Positions 36,030-45,252 are shown, numbered from the stretch's first letter. The stretch is DNA of 64,000 nt from Burkholderia sp. Bp9142 (GCF_003853415.1 NZ_QTPP01000025.1:1-64000); one strand, 5' to 3'. The notes: a model not told the origin generated them from the sequence alone. Numbers and translations: made by a program.

Positions 36030-36737
36030 ATGGAAGATGGCAGCCGCCGCGGAACCGTTTCCGACGGCCGCAAGGAAGAATCCGCGCAATACGAGGGCAT
36101 GCGCCTCAAGCTGATCGATTCGACGCTCGAAGTCGTCGGGCAAGTCGGGCTGGAGAACCTGACGATCCGGAAAGTCAGCGAATACGCCCGTGTGTCGGTC
36201 GGCCTGGTGCACCACCACTTCGAGAACAAGAACAACCTGGTCTACAAGACGTTCGTGTACCTCATCCGGCGCGTGCGCGAACAACTCACCGCCGGCCGGC
36301 GCGGCATCGCCGACCCGGTCGAGCGCATGAAATTCACGGCGGACATGTGCTTCAGCGATGAAGTCCTGAGCCCCGGCGCGGCCAACGTCTGGCCGCACAT
36401 GTGGAGTTCGTCCGCGCACGACGACGAAGTGAGGCGGCTATGCACCGCCTTTTCCCGGCGCCTGCGGTCGAACTTCATCCACGACCTGCGAAACGCCGGG
36501 TGCGACAGGACCATGGCCACGATCTGGGCCATTCAGGCGATGGCGCTGGTGCACGGGCTCTGGATCGAGCACCGTGTGGCAAGCACCATCACGATCGATG
36601 AAGTGATCGGGATATTCCACGGCATGATCGACGATGCGACCGGGCAGATGTGGCGGATGAACATGCGCGGCGCGCTCCGGCGACAGACGCCGGACGGCGC
36701 CGGAGCGCGCGGGAATCAATCGGCTTCGGGCAGGTAG
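36030..36737 (+). CDS. TetR family regulator, BetI-like
   Basis: 235 residues from the ATG at 36030 with GGAG eight bases upstream. The N-terminal DNA-binding domain LENLTIRKVSEYARVSVGLVHHHFENKNNLV resembles BetI, the choline/betaine-responsive repressor, and the C-terminal domain shares WAIQAMALVHGLWIEH with that group. Three perfect palindromes lie directly upstream, so autoregulation and control of the divergent binding-protein/pruA/ABC/putA genes are likely. The inducer is probably a betaine or amine; not provable from sequence. The end overlaps the convergent LysR gene by 22 bases. Confidence 0.88.
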   Translation: MEDGSRRGTVSDGRKEESAQYEGMRLKLIDSTLEVVGQVGLENLTIRKVSEYARVSVGLVHHHFENKNNLVYKTFVYLIRRVREQLTAGRRGIADPVERMKFTADMCFSDEVLSPGAANVWPHMWSSSAHDDEVRRLCTAFSRRLRSNFIHDLRNAGCDRTMATIWAIQAMALVHGLWIEHRVASTITIDEVIGIFHGMIDDATGQMWRMNMRGALRRQTPDGAGARGNQSASGR

Positions 36738-37717
36738 ACGTCTTCCGGCTTCAGCGACAGCGTCCGCGCGATATCGCGCGACACCTGACGTTCGTAAGCA
36801 CGGCGAAGCAGATCGTAGAGGTCCGCGGGCAGATGGCCCAGCTCGTTCTCGCGGTATGAAAGGTAAAACGAACGACTGAGGCTTGCATACGGCCGGCCGT
36901 GCCGCGAGAACGCCGTGAGCGGCACGACGGTGATGTCCGGAACATAGTGACGCGATTGCCACACGCAAAGCGGTGTGGTGATCGCAAAGCCGAGCCCGGC
37001 GGCCACGAGGCTGAGCGCCGGATCCGTCGCATCGAATTCGCACGATCGCTCGATGTGCTCGGCATGCGCGGCGAGGTACGCATCCACATGCTGGCCGATG
37101 ACCGAGCGCGCACTGTAGCGAATGAACTGAAGATGCTTGCCCAACTCGGTCAGCGTCGTCAGATGATCGATTTCGAAGCCTTTGGGCAACACGACGAAGT
37201 ACGGCTCGGAAAACAGCTTCTGCTTGCGAATGCCCGTGGCCGGCGTGGTGCCGCTCGTCGTCACGGCCACGTCCAGCTGACGGGCTTCCAGTTGCGCATC
37301 GAGCGCCGGCGTGATGCCGGACCAGAGCCGGATCTGATGCGATGCGCCCGACAGCGCCTTGATGATGATCGGGCCGATCGTCGCGGCAAACGAATCCACG
37401 CATCCGAGCCGCACGACAACGCGCTTGGCCCGTGACACGTTGCGCACGCTCTCCACCATCTGGTCCGCGCTCTGCAGCAGCGCTGCGGCATGCTCGAACA
37501 GACGCTGGCCGGCTGCGGTCGGCCTCGCCGGCCGGGTCGCACGGTCGAGCAGCGTGGTATCGAGCAGCGTCTCCAGCGCCTTGATGCGCTGCGACACGCC
37601 GGCTTGCGAGATGTTCAGTCGATCGGCGGCATCGGAGATGGAACCCGCCTCCACGACCGCCAGCCAGCTGGCAAGGAGATCCCAGTCGGGATACCGTTCA
37701 GGTCCGCTTTCTTTCAT
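36716..37717 (-). CDS. LysR family transcriptional regulator
   Basis: 333 residues. The N-terminal winged helix-turn-helix reads WLAVVEAGSISDAADRLNISQAGVSQRIKALE, followed by the effector domain (VVVRLGCVDSFAATIGP, AVTTSGTTPATG). It is the first gene of a possible pair with nothing coexpressed downstream, since the TetR gene converges on it. The region upstream faces the divergent hutG-like gene only by a short gap on the same strand. A target cannot be assigned; the neighbouring hutG paralogue or the binding protein gene at 39026 are candidates. Confidence 0.88.
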   Translation of the reverse strand: MKESGPERYPDWDLLASWLAVVEAGSISDAADRLNISQAGVSQRIKALETLLDTTLLDRATRPARPTAAGQRLFEHAAALLQSADQMVESVRNVSRAKRVVVRLGCVDSFAATIGPIIIKALSGASHQIRLWSGITPALDAQLEARQLDVAVTTSGTTPATGIRKQKLFSEPYFVVLPKGFEIDHLTTLTELGKHLQFIRYSARSVIGQHVDAYLAAHAEHIERSCEFDATDPALSLVAAGLGFAITTPLCVWQSRHYVPDITVVPLTAFSRHGRPYASLSRSFYLSYRENELGHLPADLYDLLRRAYERQVSRDIARTLSLKPEDVYLPEAD

Positions 37718-37805
37718 GGTGGGGCATCAAAGTGACAGATGACTGTAGCACGGGATGGTGTCGCCCTGAAGCCCTTGCCGCGAATCGGACGCGCGATTCA
37801 CGTGC

Positions 37806-38609
37806 TCAAGCACCATCGGCATTCGCCAACGTCGACAACGCGTCCAGCAGATGACCGAGCAGCCTGTCGAACTCGTCGGCGGTCGACTCGGCGACAGGTG
37901 CGGCCTCGCACGCCGCCCGCCACTTGCCGGCGATCTCCAGCTCGATGACGTGCATGCCTGCCGCAGGCATTCCATAGTGCTGTGCCGCGAAGGCATCGGC
38001 CAGTTTGCCGTTGACGACCCACGAACGTCCGCCGCGCTTGACCGACTTCGTCAGCGTGCTGACGAGGAGCCGGTCGCATGATGCCCCGCGGTTCGTTCCC
38101 ACGTTGCAATCGGACGCGCCGGACGGGTGTTGAAACGGCGAAAGCCGCGAGCTTGCGTGCGGCACGACGAGCAGTACGTCGTCATGGATCTCGCGCAGTC
38201 GCTTCAATTCGCTTGCGAGTGCGTCGTGATAGGGCTGCCAGTACTGTCGTACGCGCCGCATCACTTCGACTTCCGACAGCTCGGCCATCCCGCCGTAAAG
38301 GCGTTCCCCCGATGGGGAATGGGGCCGGCACAGCGCGCTGCGGCCAAGTTCGGACGCAAGCGACTGACGGTCGGCGGCCATGTTGACGTCGATCACGCAC
38401 GGATGCATGCGCGCGGCCACGCACGAAATCCCGCGCGCCGCGGCGGCTTCCTGCAGCCTTGCGCCGCCTGGATCCACCGGCGTCTCCTGGACGGCGCGCC
38501 ACGCGCGCAGCGCCTGCAACGCCTCCGGAATCGCCGTCCCGACATGCGGCGCCGCGACCAGTATCGGCCCGTCGCCGCGATGGATCTGACCGCCGGCCTC
38601 ATCGTACAT
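37806..38609 (-). CDS. divergent N-formylglutamate amidohydrolase homologue
   Basis: 267 residues, the same length as the HutG-family protein at 23992. Shared pieces are APHVGTAIPEAL, DVNMAADRQS, RQYWQPYHDALASELKRL, NVGTNRGASCD and MHVIELEI. Several residues expected in the active site differ: DTDWH becomes DPGGA, WEAHS becomes VPHAS, and the C-terminal EMCQSTYMDE is lost. It may have a different amide substrate or be catalytically changed. GAGGGC lies before the ATG. Located between a LysR gene and the PotD-like gene; probably cotranscribed with the LysR gene. Confidence 0.75.
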   Translation of the reverse strand: MYDEAGGQIHRGDGPILVAAPHVGTAIPEALQALRAWRAVQETPVDPGGARLQEAAAARGISCVAARMHPCVIDVNMAADRQSLASELGRSALCRPHSPSGERLYGGMAELSEVEVMRRVRQYWQPYHDALASELKRLREIHDDVLLVVPHASSRLSPFQHPSGASDCNVGTNRGASCDRLLVSTLTKSVKRGGRSWVVNGKLADAFAAQHYGMPAAGMHVIELEIAGKWRAACEAAPVAESTADEFDRLLGHLLDALSTLANADGA

Positions 38610-39025
38610 AGCGTCGCCCTCGATTTCGTGTCCGCACGCATGTCACGCGGCGCGCACCGGTGACATCGCGTGTTCATGTTCGCGCGTCGGTCAACACTAC
38701 GCGTCGCGACCGGCGGGCGCGATATCGTAAGCGCGCCTTTATCTATGCATAAGCGTCCGTTGGGAAGCGTCGATGCAATTTCGTCCACCCCAAGATCGAT
38801 TCGCGACCGGAATGCGGGCTTGCGGATCGCGGCATCATCGAAGGCAGCTCGCAAGCACGACGTATGAGTACCCGCCGCCAGCCCGATCACGTGAAAGGGT
38901 GCGCGGCGGAGATTCAGATGGGTGTGCCGACCGCGGCAGACGCACCATTTCGGCTTCGATCGAAAGCCGTCTGCCGCTCGAAAACTACCGCGGAGACTTC
39001 TGCACATTTCTTGATGAGGCTTTAA
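38610..39025. other. divergent intergenic region
   Basis: About 415 bases between the hutG paralogue and the PotD-like gene. No gene, repeat or terminator is recognised. It presumably holds both promoters. Confidence 0.5.
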
Positions 39026-40090
39026 ATGAATCACTCTTTGAAGGCGTTGGCACTCGTCGTGATCGGCATGGCGGCGCTGCCTGCCACGGCCGCCGAACTC
39101 GTTTTCTCGTCATGGGGCGGCTCGTATCAGGACGCGCAAAACGCGACCGCGGTGCGTCCGTTCGCGTCGCAATCGGGAACGAACGTCAAGACCGATACGT
39201 ACAACGGCGGGATTGCCCAGATCCGCAGCCAGGTCGAGACGAAGAACGTCACGTGGGACGTGGTCGACATGCAGCTCGCCGACGCCACGCGCGCGTGCGA
39301 TGAAGGCCTGCTCGAGAAGATCAATCCCGCGTCCCTGCCGGCCGCCACGACCGGTGCCGCGGCCAAGTCCGACTTCATGCCGGGCGGCCTGTCGGACTGC
39401 CTGGTCGGCAACGTCGCATGGTCCACGGTGATCACGTACAACAAGAACGCGTTCAAGGGCGGCGAGCCGTCGAAGATCGCGGACTTCTTCGACCTGAAGC
39501 GGTTCCCCGGCAAGCGCGGGCTGCGCAAGTCGCCGGAAGCCGCGCTCGAGTGGGCACTGCTCGCCGACGGCGTCCCCGCCGCGGACGTCTACAAGACGCT
39601 CGCGACGCCCGACGGCCTGAAGCGCGCATTCAGGAAGCTCGATACGATCAAGTCGTCGATCGTCTGGTGGGAAACCGGCGCGCAGCCGCCGCAGTTGCTG
39701 GCCGACGGCGAGGTGACGATGACGAGCGCCTATAACAACCGGATCTACGTCGCCGCCACGCAGGACAGGAAGCCGTTCGGATTCCTGTGGGATGGCGAGG
39801 TCAAGAACATCGAAGGCTATGCGATCGTGAAGGGGTCGAAGAACCAGAAGGCCGCCCAGGACTTCATTCGTCATGCGACCTCGACCGAAGCCCTCGCGAA
39901 GCTGGCCTCGGCCACGGCGCTCGGGCCGCTGCGCCAGTCGTCGGTCAAGCTGGTCGATCCGAAGGTCGCGCCCTACCTGCCGACCGCGCCGCAGAACCAG
40001 AAGAACGCGATCGACACCAACGTCGCATTCTGGGCCGATCATTCCGACGACCTGAACCAGAAGTTCGCGGTCTGGCTCGGGCAGAAGTAA
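39026..40090 (+). CDS. periplasmic solute-binding protein, spermidine/putrescine (PotD) type
   Basis: 354 residues with GAGG before the ATG. A Sec signal peptide (KALALVVIGMAALPATAA) precedes the mature start ELVFSSWGGSYQDAQNATAVRPF, typical of the extracellular-binding family 1 opine/polyamine/betaine subgroup. Further family pieces are WDVVDMQLADATRACDEGLLE, WSTVITYNKNAF, WWETGAQPPQLLADGEVTMTSAYNNRI and a C-terminal lid helix region. It is the natural partner of the PotABC-type genes at 28923-32339, although encoded 7 kb away on the opposite strand. Confidence 0.92.
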   Translation: MNHSLKALALVVIGMAALPATAAELVFSSWGGSYQDAQNATAVRPFASQSGTNVKTDTYNGGIAQIRSQVETKNVTWDVVDMQLADATRACDEGLLEKINPASLPAATTGAAAKSDFMPGGLSDCLVGNVAWSTVITYNKNAFKGGEPSKIADFFDLKRFPGKRGLRKSPEAALEWALLADGVPAADVYKTLATPDGLKRAFRKLDTIKSSIVWWETGAQPPQLLADGEVTMTSAYNNRIYVAATQDRKPFGFLWDGEVKNIEGYAIVKGSKNQKAAQDFIRHATSTEALAKLASATALGPLRQSSVKLVDPKVAPYLPTAPQNQKNAIDTNVAFWADHSDDLNQKFAVWLGQK

Positions 40091-40195
40091 GCAAGCGACG
40101 CAACCGCGAGGCGGGGCGGGCCGTGCGCCGGATCGCGAACGGCCCTGCCCGCCCGGCCGTCCGGACGATCGTGCCGGTTCGATCTCGATGGCCGT

Positions 40196-41179
40196 CTATG
40201 CGTGACGCGGCATGCGACGCTCGGCAATCGGCGCATGGCCGAACTCCCGTCGATATGCCTTGCTGAAACTGCATGCGGACGGGAATCCACAACGGCTCGA
40301 TACGTGCGCGATGAAATCGTTGCCGGCGCGCAAGAGCCCTTGCGCGTGCTTCAGGCGGACGCTCAGGTAGTATTTGCGCGGAGACGCGTTCAGATATTCC
40401 TTGAACACGCGCTGCATCTGGCGCGCCGACAGTCCGACGAGCCGCGCGATTTCGTCGAACGAAAGCGGCTCCTCGACGTTCGCCTCCATCAGCTTCACCG
40501 CCTCCACCAGTTCCGCACGTGCCGACTCGAGACGCGCACCGACCGGTATCGGCTGGTGCTCGCTCGCGCCGCGCAGCCTCGTCAGAATCAGGTGTTGCGA
40601 CACGCGAACGACCAGATGCGGGCCAAGATGCGTCGACATCAGGTTGAGCATCATGTCCAGCGGCGCGGTGCCACCGGTACAGGTCATGCGGTCGCGATCG
40701 ACGACAAACAGTTCGCGCGTGATCCGGACGTCCGGAAACTCGGCGCGCAGCCTGAACAAATCCGCCCAGTGCACGGTGCAACGGTAATCGTCGAGCAAAC
40801 CCGCCGACATCAGCGCATACGCGCCGCTGCACAGCGAACCCAATGCGATCCCGCGGCTCGCGAGCGCGACGAGCGCCTGCCGCAGCCGCGCATCCACCGT
40901 TTCCCGGATGTGCGTGCCGCCGCATACGATCATCACGTCCGGCAGATCGCCGGATGGATCCAGCGCCTGCACGGGCCGGATCGCGATGCCGTTGCTGGCT
41001 TCGACGGGGACGCCGTCGACGGAGAAGACCGTCCAGCGATAGTGCTCGATACGGTCCACGTAATTGGCGATGCGCAGCGCTTCCAGCGCATTCGTGAACG
41101 CGATCATCGAATACGACGGAAGCATGAGAAACCCGAAATGGCGCGGTGTCGAATCCGGGGCGAGCGAGACGTCGTGCAC
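40196..41179 (-). CDS. GlxA-family AraC regulator, GbdR-like
   Basis: 327 residues starting at a GTG. The N-terminal half is a DJ-1/PfpI-like domain (RHFGFLMLPSYSMIAFTNALEALRIANY, then LPDVMIVCGGTH and LGSLCSGAYALMSAGLLDDYRCTVHW). The C-terminal half has two AraC helix-turn-helix motifs (LSFDEIARLVGLSARQMQRVF and FIAHVSSRCGFPSACSFSKAYRREFG). This architecture is that of GbdR/CdhR, activators of glycine-betaine and carnitine catabolism. It lies next to the Rieske demethylase genes, so it likely activates them in response to a betaine-type compound. Confidence 0.9.
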   Translation of the reverse strand: MHDVSLAPDSTPRHFGFLMLPSYSMIAFTNALEALRIANYVDRIEHYRWTVFSVDGVPVEASNGIAIRPVQALDPSGDLPDVMIVCGGTHIRETVDARLRQALVALASRGIALGSLCSGAYALMSAGLLDDYRCTVHWADLFRLRAEFPDVRITRELFVVDRDRMTCTGGTAPLDMMLNLMSTHLGPHLVVRVSQHLILTRLRGASEHQPIPVGARLESARAELVEAVKLMEANVEEPLSFDEIARLVGLSARQMQRVFKEYLNASPRKYYLSVRLKHAQGLLRAGNDFIAHVSSRCGFPSACSFSKAYRREFGHAPIAERRMPRHA

Positions 41180-41303
41180 GATTGCAACGCAAGGGAATGA
41201 ACGGACCGGGATGAAGACGTCCCGAGACGGCTTCGTGGCGAAGCTGCCCGGGACACTGCCCGACCGAAGGCGGGAAAACCGGAACCGGAAGGTCCGGCGC
41301 GGA

Positions 41304-42455
41304 CTACAGATCCAGCACGAGATCCGACGTCGGCCGGCTGCAGCACATCAGACGCAGGCCCTTGTCGATTTCCCGCTGACGAATGCCGCCGTTGTGCTGC
41401 ATGTCGACGGACCCTTCGAGCACCGCGGTCTTGCACGTGCCGCAAATGCCCTGGCTGCACGAGGACGGCAACGCGACGCCGTTCTTGCGTGCGGCGGCGA
41501 GCACCGTCTCCGACGCATTCATCGCGAACGTCTTTCCCGACTTGGCCAGCCGGACCGTATAGGTGCCGTCCGCCCCTTGCTCCACGTTGCCGGATGCCTC
41601 GGCAACGTCCTCAAGCGGCGCCACCGTTTCGGCAAAGTTGAAGCTTTCCTGATGGTAGCGGGCCGGGTCGTGACCGCCCTGAACGAGGAGATCCCTGACG
41701 GCGTTCATATAGCCCGACGGGCCGCAGGTAAACACCTCGCGGTCGCGATAGTCCGGCACGGACTGGCGCAGGAGTTCGACGCTCAGCCTGCCGATCGGGC
41801 CGCTCCAGCCAGCCTCGGTCCCCAGCGCTTCGCACACGTGAACCACCTGGAGATGGTCCGCGTCTTCGCGCAGCCGGTTCAACTCGTCGCGAAAGATGAT
41901 GTCGTCGGGCGTTCTCGCACTGTGAACGAACACGATATCGAGGTTCAGGCCGAGATCGATCGCCGCGCGCGTCATCGACATCAGCGGCGTCACGCCCGAG
42001 CCGGCGGACAGGTACAGCATCTTCACGGCCGGCGCGCAGGCCGGCGTGAAGATGCCGGACGGACCGAACGCAGCCAGTTCGACCCCAGGCCGCATGGTGT
42101 CGTGCAACCAGTTCGACATGATCCCGCCGGGCGTGCGCTTGACCGTGATCGTCAACGTGTACGGCCGCGTCGGCGGCGACGAGATCGTGTAGCAGCGGCT
42201 GACCGGCGCGCCGCCGATGTCGGCCGATACGGTGATGAACTGGCCGGGCTCGAAGCTGAAGGCCTGGCCGTCTTTCGCACGGAACACGAACGTCCGGACG
42301 TCGTGCGTTTCGGCACGCACCCTGCAGCACACCAGCGTCTTGCGTTCGCCGCTGGACCATTGCTGCTCCGCGCGCTCCCAGGTGCCGGGGTCCGAGAAAC
42401 GATCCCGTGCTTCCGCAGCCGATCCGGGCACGCAAAAATTCTCTCTGACAGTCAT
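41304..42455 (-). CDS. flavin/2Fe-2S reductase of a Rieske betaine demethylase (GbcB-like)
   Basis: 383 residues, start eight bases after the oxygenase stop. An FAD-binding barrel (RCYTISSPP), NAD-binding domain (LYLSAGSGVTPLMSM, then VFTCGPSGYMNAVRDLLV), and a C-terminal plant-type ferredoxin domain with CSQGICGTCKTAVLEG and a later Cys (RLMCCSRP). It passes electrons from NAD(P)H through FAD and the 2Fe-2S cluster to the oxygenase encoded just upstream. The arrangement and order match glycine-betaine (GbcB) and stachydrine demethylase reductases. Confidence 0.92.
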   Translation of the reverse strand: MTVRENFCVPGSAAEARDRFSDPGTWERAEQQWSSGERKTLVCCRVRAETHDVRTFVFRAKDGQAFSFEPGQFITVSADIGGAPVSRCYTISSPPTRPYTLTITVKRTPGGIMSNWLHDTMRPGVELAAFGPSGIFTPACAPAVKMLYLSAGSGVTPLMSMTRAAIDLGLNLDIVFVHSARTPDDIIFRDELNRLREDADHLQVVHVCEALGTEAGWSGPIGRLSVELLRQSVPDYRDREVFTCGPSGYMNAVRDLLVQGGHDPARYHQESFNFAETVAPLEDVAEASGNVEQGADGTYTVRLAKSGKTFAMNASETVLAAARKNGVALPSSCSQGICGTCKTAVLEGSVDMQHNGGIRQREIDKGLRLMCCSRPTSDLVLDL

Positions 42456-42463
42456 GGCGAAAC

Positions 42464-43723
42464 TCAGATTCCGTGAGCCTTCAGGCGTGCGTCGTACCAG
42501 CGTGCGAACTGATCGAGCGCGGCTTCCGTGTAGGTCGAGTACGGGCCGGGAACATAGGCGGGGTCCTGCGTGCCGCTATGCGTGATCGCAACCAGATCCG
42601 CATCCTGACGCGTCGTGGCATCCCACACTTCCGTCAGCGTCTTCAGGTCGTAGTCGACACCTTCGATCGCATCCGCGTGCACCAGCCACACGGTACGCAC
42701 CACCGTCTTGTCCGGCGCGATCGGCAGGATGGTTGCGACCACCGCGTGATCGCTCATCACGTGGGTCCACGAATGATGGGTCCACATATGCACGTCTCCC
42801 AGATCGCGACGCGCCAGACCGCCGAGCAGCTTCGTGCACGCCACCTTCGTATCCATCGTCTGCGATTCGCAGGCACCGGCAATGACGAGCCGCTGCGAAC
42901 GGAAGTTCGTGTCGACGCGCTCGTCGAGCGACTCGAACGCCTCGCAGATATAGCCTGCCCCTTCCCACTCTTCCTTGCGGGCGGCATTGTGCGCAAGGTA
43001 TTCGTCGTACTCGCGCAGCGATTCCTCGCTCTGCCCGTCCGGGCAGAAGCCGAAGTCGTGCGCAAGGAACGACTGCGTGAGCTCGGGATGCGTGCCGCCG
43101 CAGTGGTAGCACTCGCGATTGTTCTCTATCACGAGTTTCCAGTTGCCGTTCTCGACGATCGTCATCTCGTGCGCGATCTTCGTGCGCTGCATGTCGTGCG
43201 GCGCGAAGCGCGGCGCCATCACCGTCTCGAGCGTCGAGAAATCCTCCGGCGCCTCGTCGGCGAGGCAAACGAACACATGCGCGCCGACCACCTTGACGTG
43301 CACCGGGATCAGGCTCCGGCATGTCGTGTCGAATTCCTTGCCCATGTGGGTCGCATGTTTCAGGCTGCCGTCCAGGTCGTACGTCCACTGGTGGTACGGA
43401 CACACCACCATGCCGACGGTCGCCTTTGCACCGCCCTTCATCAGGCGTGCGCCGCGATGCCGGCAGACGTTGCGGTACGCGCGGATGTTCTCGTCGTCAT
43501 CGCGCACGATCAGGATCGACGACTTGCCGATATCCACCGCGTAGACGTCGCCGGGCTCCGGAACGTCGGCCGTCACGGCAACGAAGATCCACAGCTTCTC
43601 GAAGAAGACTTCGACGTCCGTCTCGAACACGTCCTGACGGCCAAACAGCTCGGCCGGCATCCCGTGTCCGGGCTTGCGGCTGTCGAGCAACTCGCGGTGG
43701 GTCTTGAGCGGGATCGCGGACAT
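42464..43723 (-). CDS. Rieske non-heme iron oxygenase, GbcA/stachydrine demethylase type
   Basis: 419 residues from the ATG at 43723, which has GGAGGAGT immediately upstream. Rieske ligands are Cys87, His89, Cys108 and His111 (CRHRG, CPYHQW). The mononuclear iron site reads ENNRECYHCGGTHPEL, the hallmark of quaternary-amine demethylases such as glycine-betaine monooxygenase GbcA and proline-betaine demethylase Stc2. It should remove an N-methyl group as formaldehyde. Given PutA, pruA and the hydroxyproline-type enzymes around it, proline betaine or a hydroxyproline betaine is the most likely substrate. Glycine betaine or carnitine-like compounds remain possible. Confidence 0.9.
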   Translation of the reverse strand: MSAIPLKTHRELLDSRKPGHGMPAELFGRQDVFETDVEVFFEKLWIFVAVTADVPEPGDVYAVDIGKSSILIVRDDDENIRAYRNVCRHRGARLMKGGAKATVGMVVCPYHQWTYDLDGSLKHATHMGKEFDTTCRSLIPVHVKVVGAHVFVCLADEAPEDFSTLETVMAPRFAPHDMQRTKIAHEMTIVENGNWKLVIENNRECYHCGGTHPELTQSFLAHDFGFCPDGQSEESLREYDEYLAHNAARKEEWEGAGYICEAFESLDERVDTNFRSQRLVIAGACESQTMDTKVACTKLLGGLARRDLGDVHMWTHHSWTHVMSDHAVVATILPIAPDKTVVRTVWLVHADAIEGVDYDLKTLTEVWDATTRQDADLVAITHSGTQDPAYVPGPYSTYTEAALDQFARWYDARLKAHGI

Positions 43724-43824
43724 GTACTCCTCCAATGGGTTGATTTTCGCAATGCTTGTATTGCGCTTTGGCGGAAGTATTGGAGTGGCAATTTGTAGCG
43801 TCAACGCGCCTTATTTTCTGCTTC

Positions 43825-43843
43825 GCATTACTTTAAGTTATGC
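43825..43843. promoter_or_regulatory. GCATTAC-N5-GTTATGC site, putative LysR operator
   Basis: A 19-base interrupted palindrome (GCAT-n-ACTT-n-AAGT-n-ATGC) in the 330-base divergent region (43724-44053) between the Rieske gene and the GcvA-like LysR gene. It matches a second site at 45108-45126. Confidence 0.65.
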
Positions 43844-44053
43844 GACCTTTGCCCCGTCCTGATTTACCCTGATTCGACTGTCCCGCAAGGCATCCGGCGT
43901 CTTCCGGCGACCGCGACGCACCGGCTTGACCCCTGCAATTTGTCAGCACAGGATGTCGCGCCGGCGCGTCGGTCGATGCTGCGCGGCCACGGGATTTCCG
44001 CTGGCCGTGCTCCGTCCGGCCGCGAGCCTGCCCCCCCGCATGACACCAACCTG

Positions 44054-44980
44054 ATGAACATGACAAAACGAACCAAAGGGTATCGACGCATCGTCCCGTC
44101 GTTGACGGCGCTGGTCGAGTTCGAGGCGGTCGCGCGCCTGGCGAGCTTCACGCTTGCCGCGACCGAACTGGGTGTGACGCAGGCGGCCGTGAGCCGGCAA
44201 GTACGGTTCCTCGAGGAAACGCTGAATGTCCGGCTCTTTCATCGCCTGCATCGCTCGATCGCGCTGACGAGCGAGGGCGAAATGCTGTACCTGACGGTGG
44301 CCGAATCCATGCAGAAGATCGCCGGTGTATTCGATCGCCTGTCGACCGGCGCCGAGCAGCAGGAACTCGTCCTCGCGTCGACCGCGCCGTTCGCGCAATT
44401 CCGGCTGCTGCCGCGGCTTCCCAAGCTCAAGCAACTGAATCCCCCGTTGCAGCTGCGGCTGACCACCCAGATGTTCACGGCCGACCTCCGGCATGTCGAA
44501 GTCGATGTTGCGGTGCGCTATGGCGACGGCCGGTGGGCGGACGGCACGTCGATCCTGCTGTTCGACGAGGAAGTGTTTCCGGTCTGCTCGCCGCGCTTCC
44601 TCGAGGAAAACGGCATGCCGGAATCGCTCCAGGCGCTTGCCGCGCTGCCGCTCGTCGAATCCGATTCGACCTACGAGGGATGGATGGGCTGGGACGCATG
44701 GTTCCACTCGGTGGGCCACCGCCCGAGCCGGTTGAACTACGTGCTGCGCTGCAGCCTCTACACCGACGCCGTCCAGGCGGCGCGATACGGGCAAGGGGTC
44801 GCACTCGGCTGGAGCCGGATGGTGCATGACCTGCTGGCGACCGGCGAGCTGGTCCGTCTGTCGGTCGCGTCCTGCAAGATGAGCGACGCCTATTTCGTCG
44901 TCGTGCCTCACGGCCGCTCGATCACACCCGCGGTCAACCAGTTGATCGACTGGTTGCGCGAGGATCTCCCGGTTCGCTGA
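44054..44980 (+). CDS. LysR family regulator, GcvA-like
   Basis: 308 residues from the ATG at 44054; the frame is open upstream but similarity begins with RRIVPSLTALVEFEAVARLASF. The helix-turn-helix FTLAATELGVTQAAVSRQVRFLE is clear. The effector domain has ADLRHVEVDVAVRYGDGRW, the signature of the GcvA subgroup, and RYGQGVALGWSRMV. It is divergent from the Rieske demethylase with a palindromic site between them. A second copy of the site precedes the tautomerase/transporter genes, suggesting a local regulon. Confidence 0.9.
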   Translation: MNMTKRTKGYRRIVPSLTALVEFEAVARLASFTLAATELGVTQAAVSRQVRFLEETLNVRLFHRLHRSIALTSEGEMLYLTVAESMQKIAGVFDRLSTGAEQQELVLASTAPFAQFRLLPRLPKLKQLNPPLQLRLTTQMFTADLRHVEVDVAVRYGDGRWADGTSILLFDEEVFPVCSPRFLEENGMPESLQALAALPLVESDSTYEGWMGWDAWFHSVGHRPSRLNYVLRCSLYTDAVQAARYGQGVALGWSRMVHDLLATGELVRLSVASCKMSDAYFVVVPHGRSITPAVNQLIDWLREDLPVR

Positions 44981-45107
44981 ACGGCGCCGTTCGACCTTCC
45001 ACACCCTTCGTCGATCGACCGGCATCGCGTCCGTGACGCCGGTCGACTTCGTCCCGCGTGCGCGCATTCACCGCGTCGCATTGCCGTCGTTGCCTGCGGT
45101 TTCGCTC

Positions 45108-45126
45108 CCATAACCTGATGTAATGC
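45108..45126. promoter_or_regulatory. second GCATTAC-N5-GTTATG site
   Basis: Read on the minus strand it is GCATTAC-ATCAG-GTTATGG, matching 13 of 14 arm bases of the site at 43825-43843. It lies about 130 bases upstream of the tautomerase gene and downstream of the LysR gene. Confidence 0.6.
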
Positions 45127-45252
45127 GACGCGGAAAATATAGTCCGTTGACCGGCCTTGTCGTTCTTTCGATACTGGCCTGAAAATGCGCGCCGGCGCCA
45201 GGCCGGTGCTGCGCCGCGATCAATAACCATCTGCTTCAGAAAGGAGATACCC

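Noticed and set aside
42464..43723. Calling the Rieske enzyme glycine-betaine monooxygenase outright
   Set aside because: The iron-site motif is shared with proline-betaine and other amine demethylases; the neighbourhood lacks dgcAB and serine/glycine genes and favours proline compounds.
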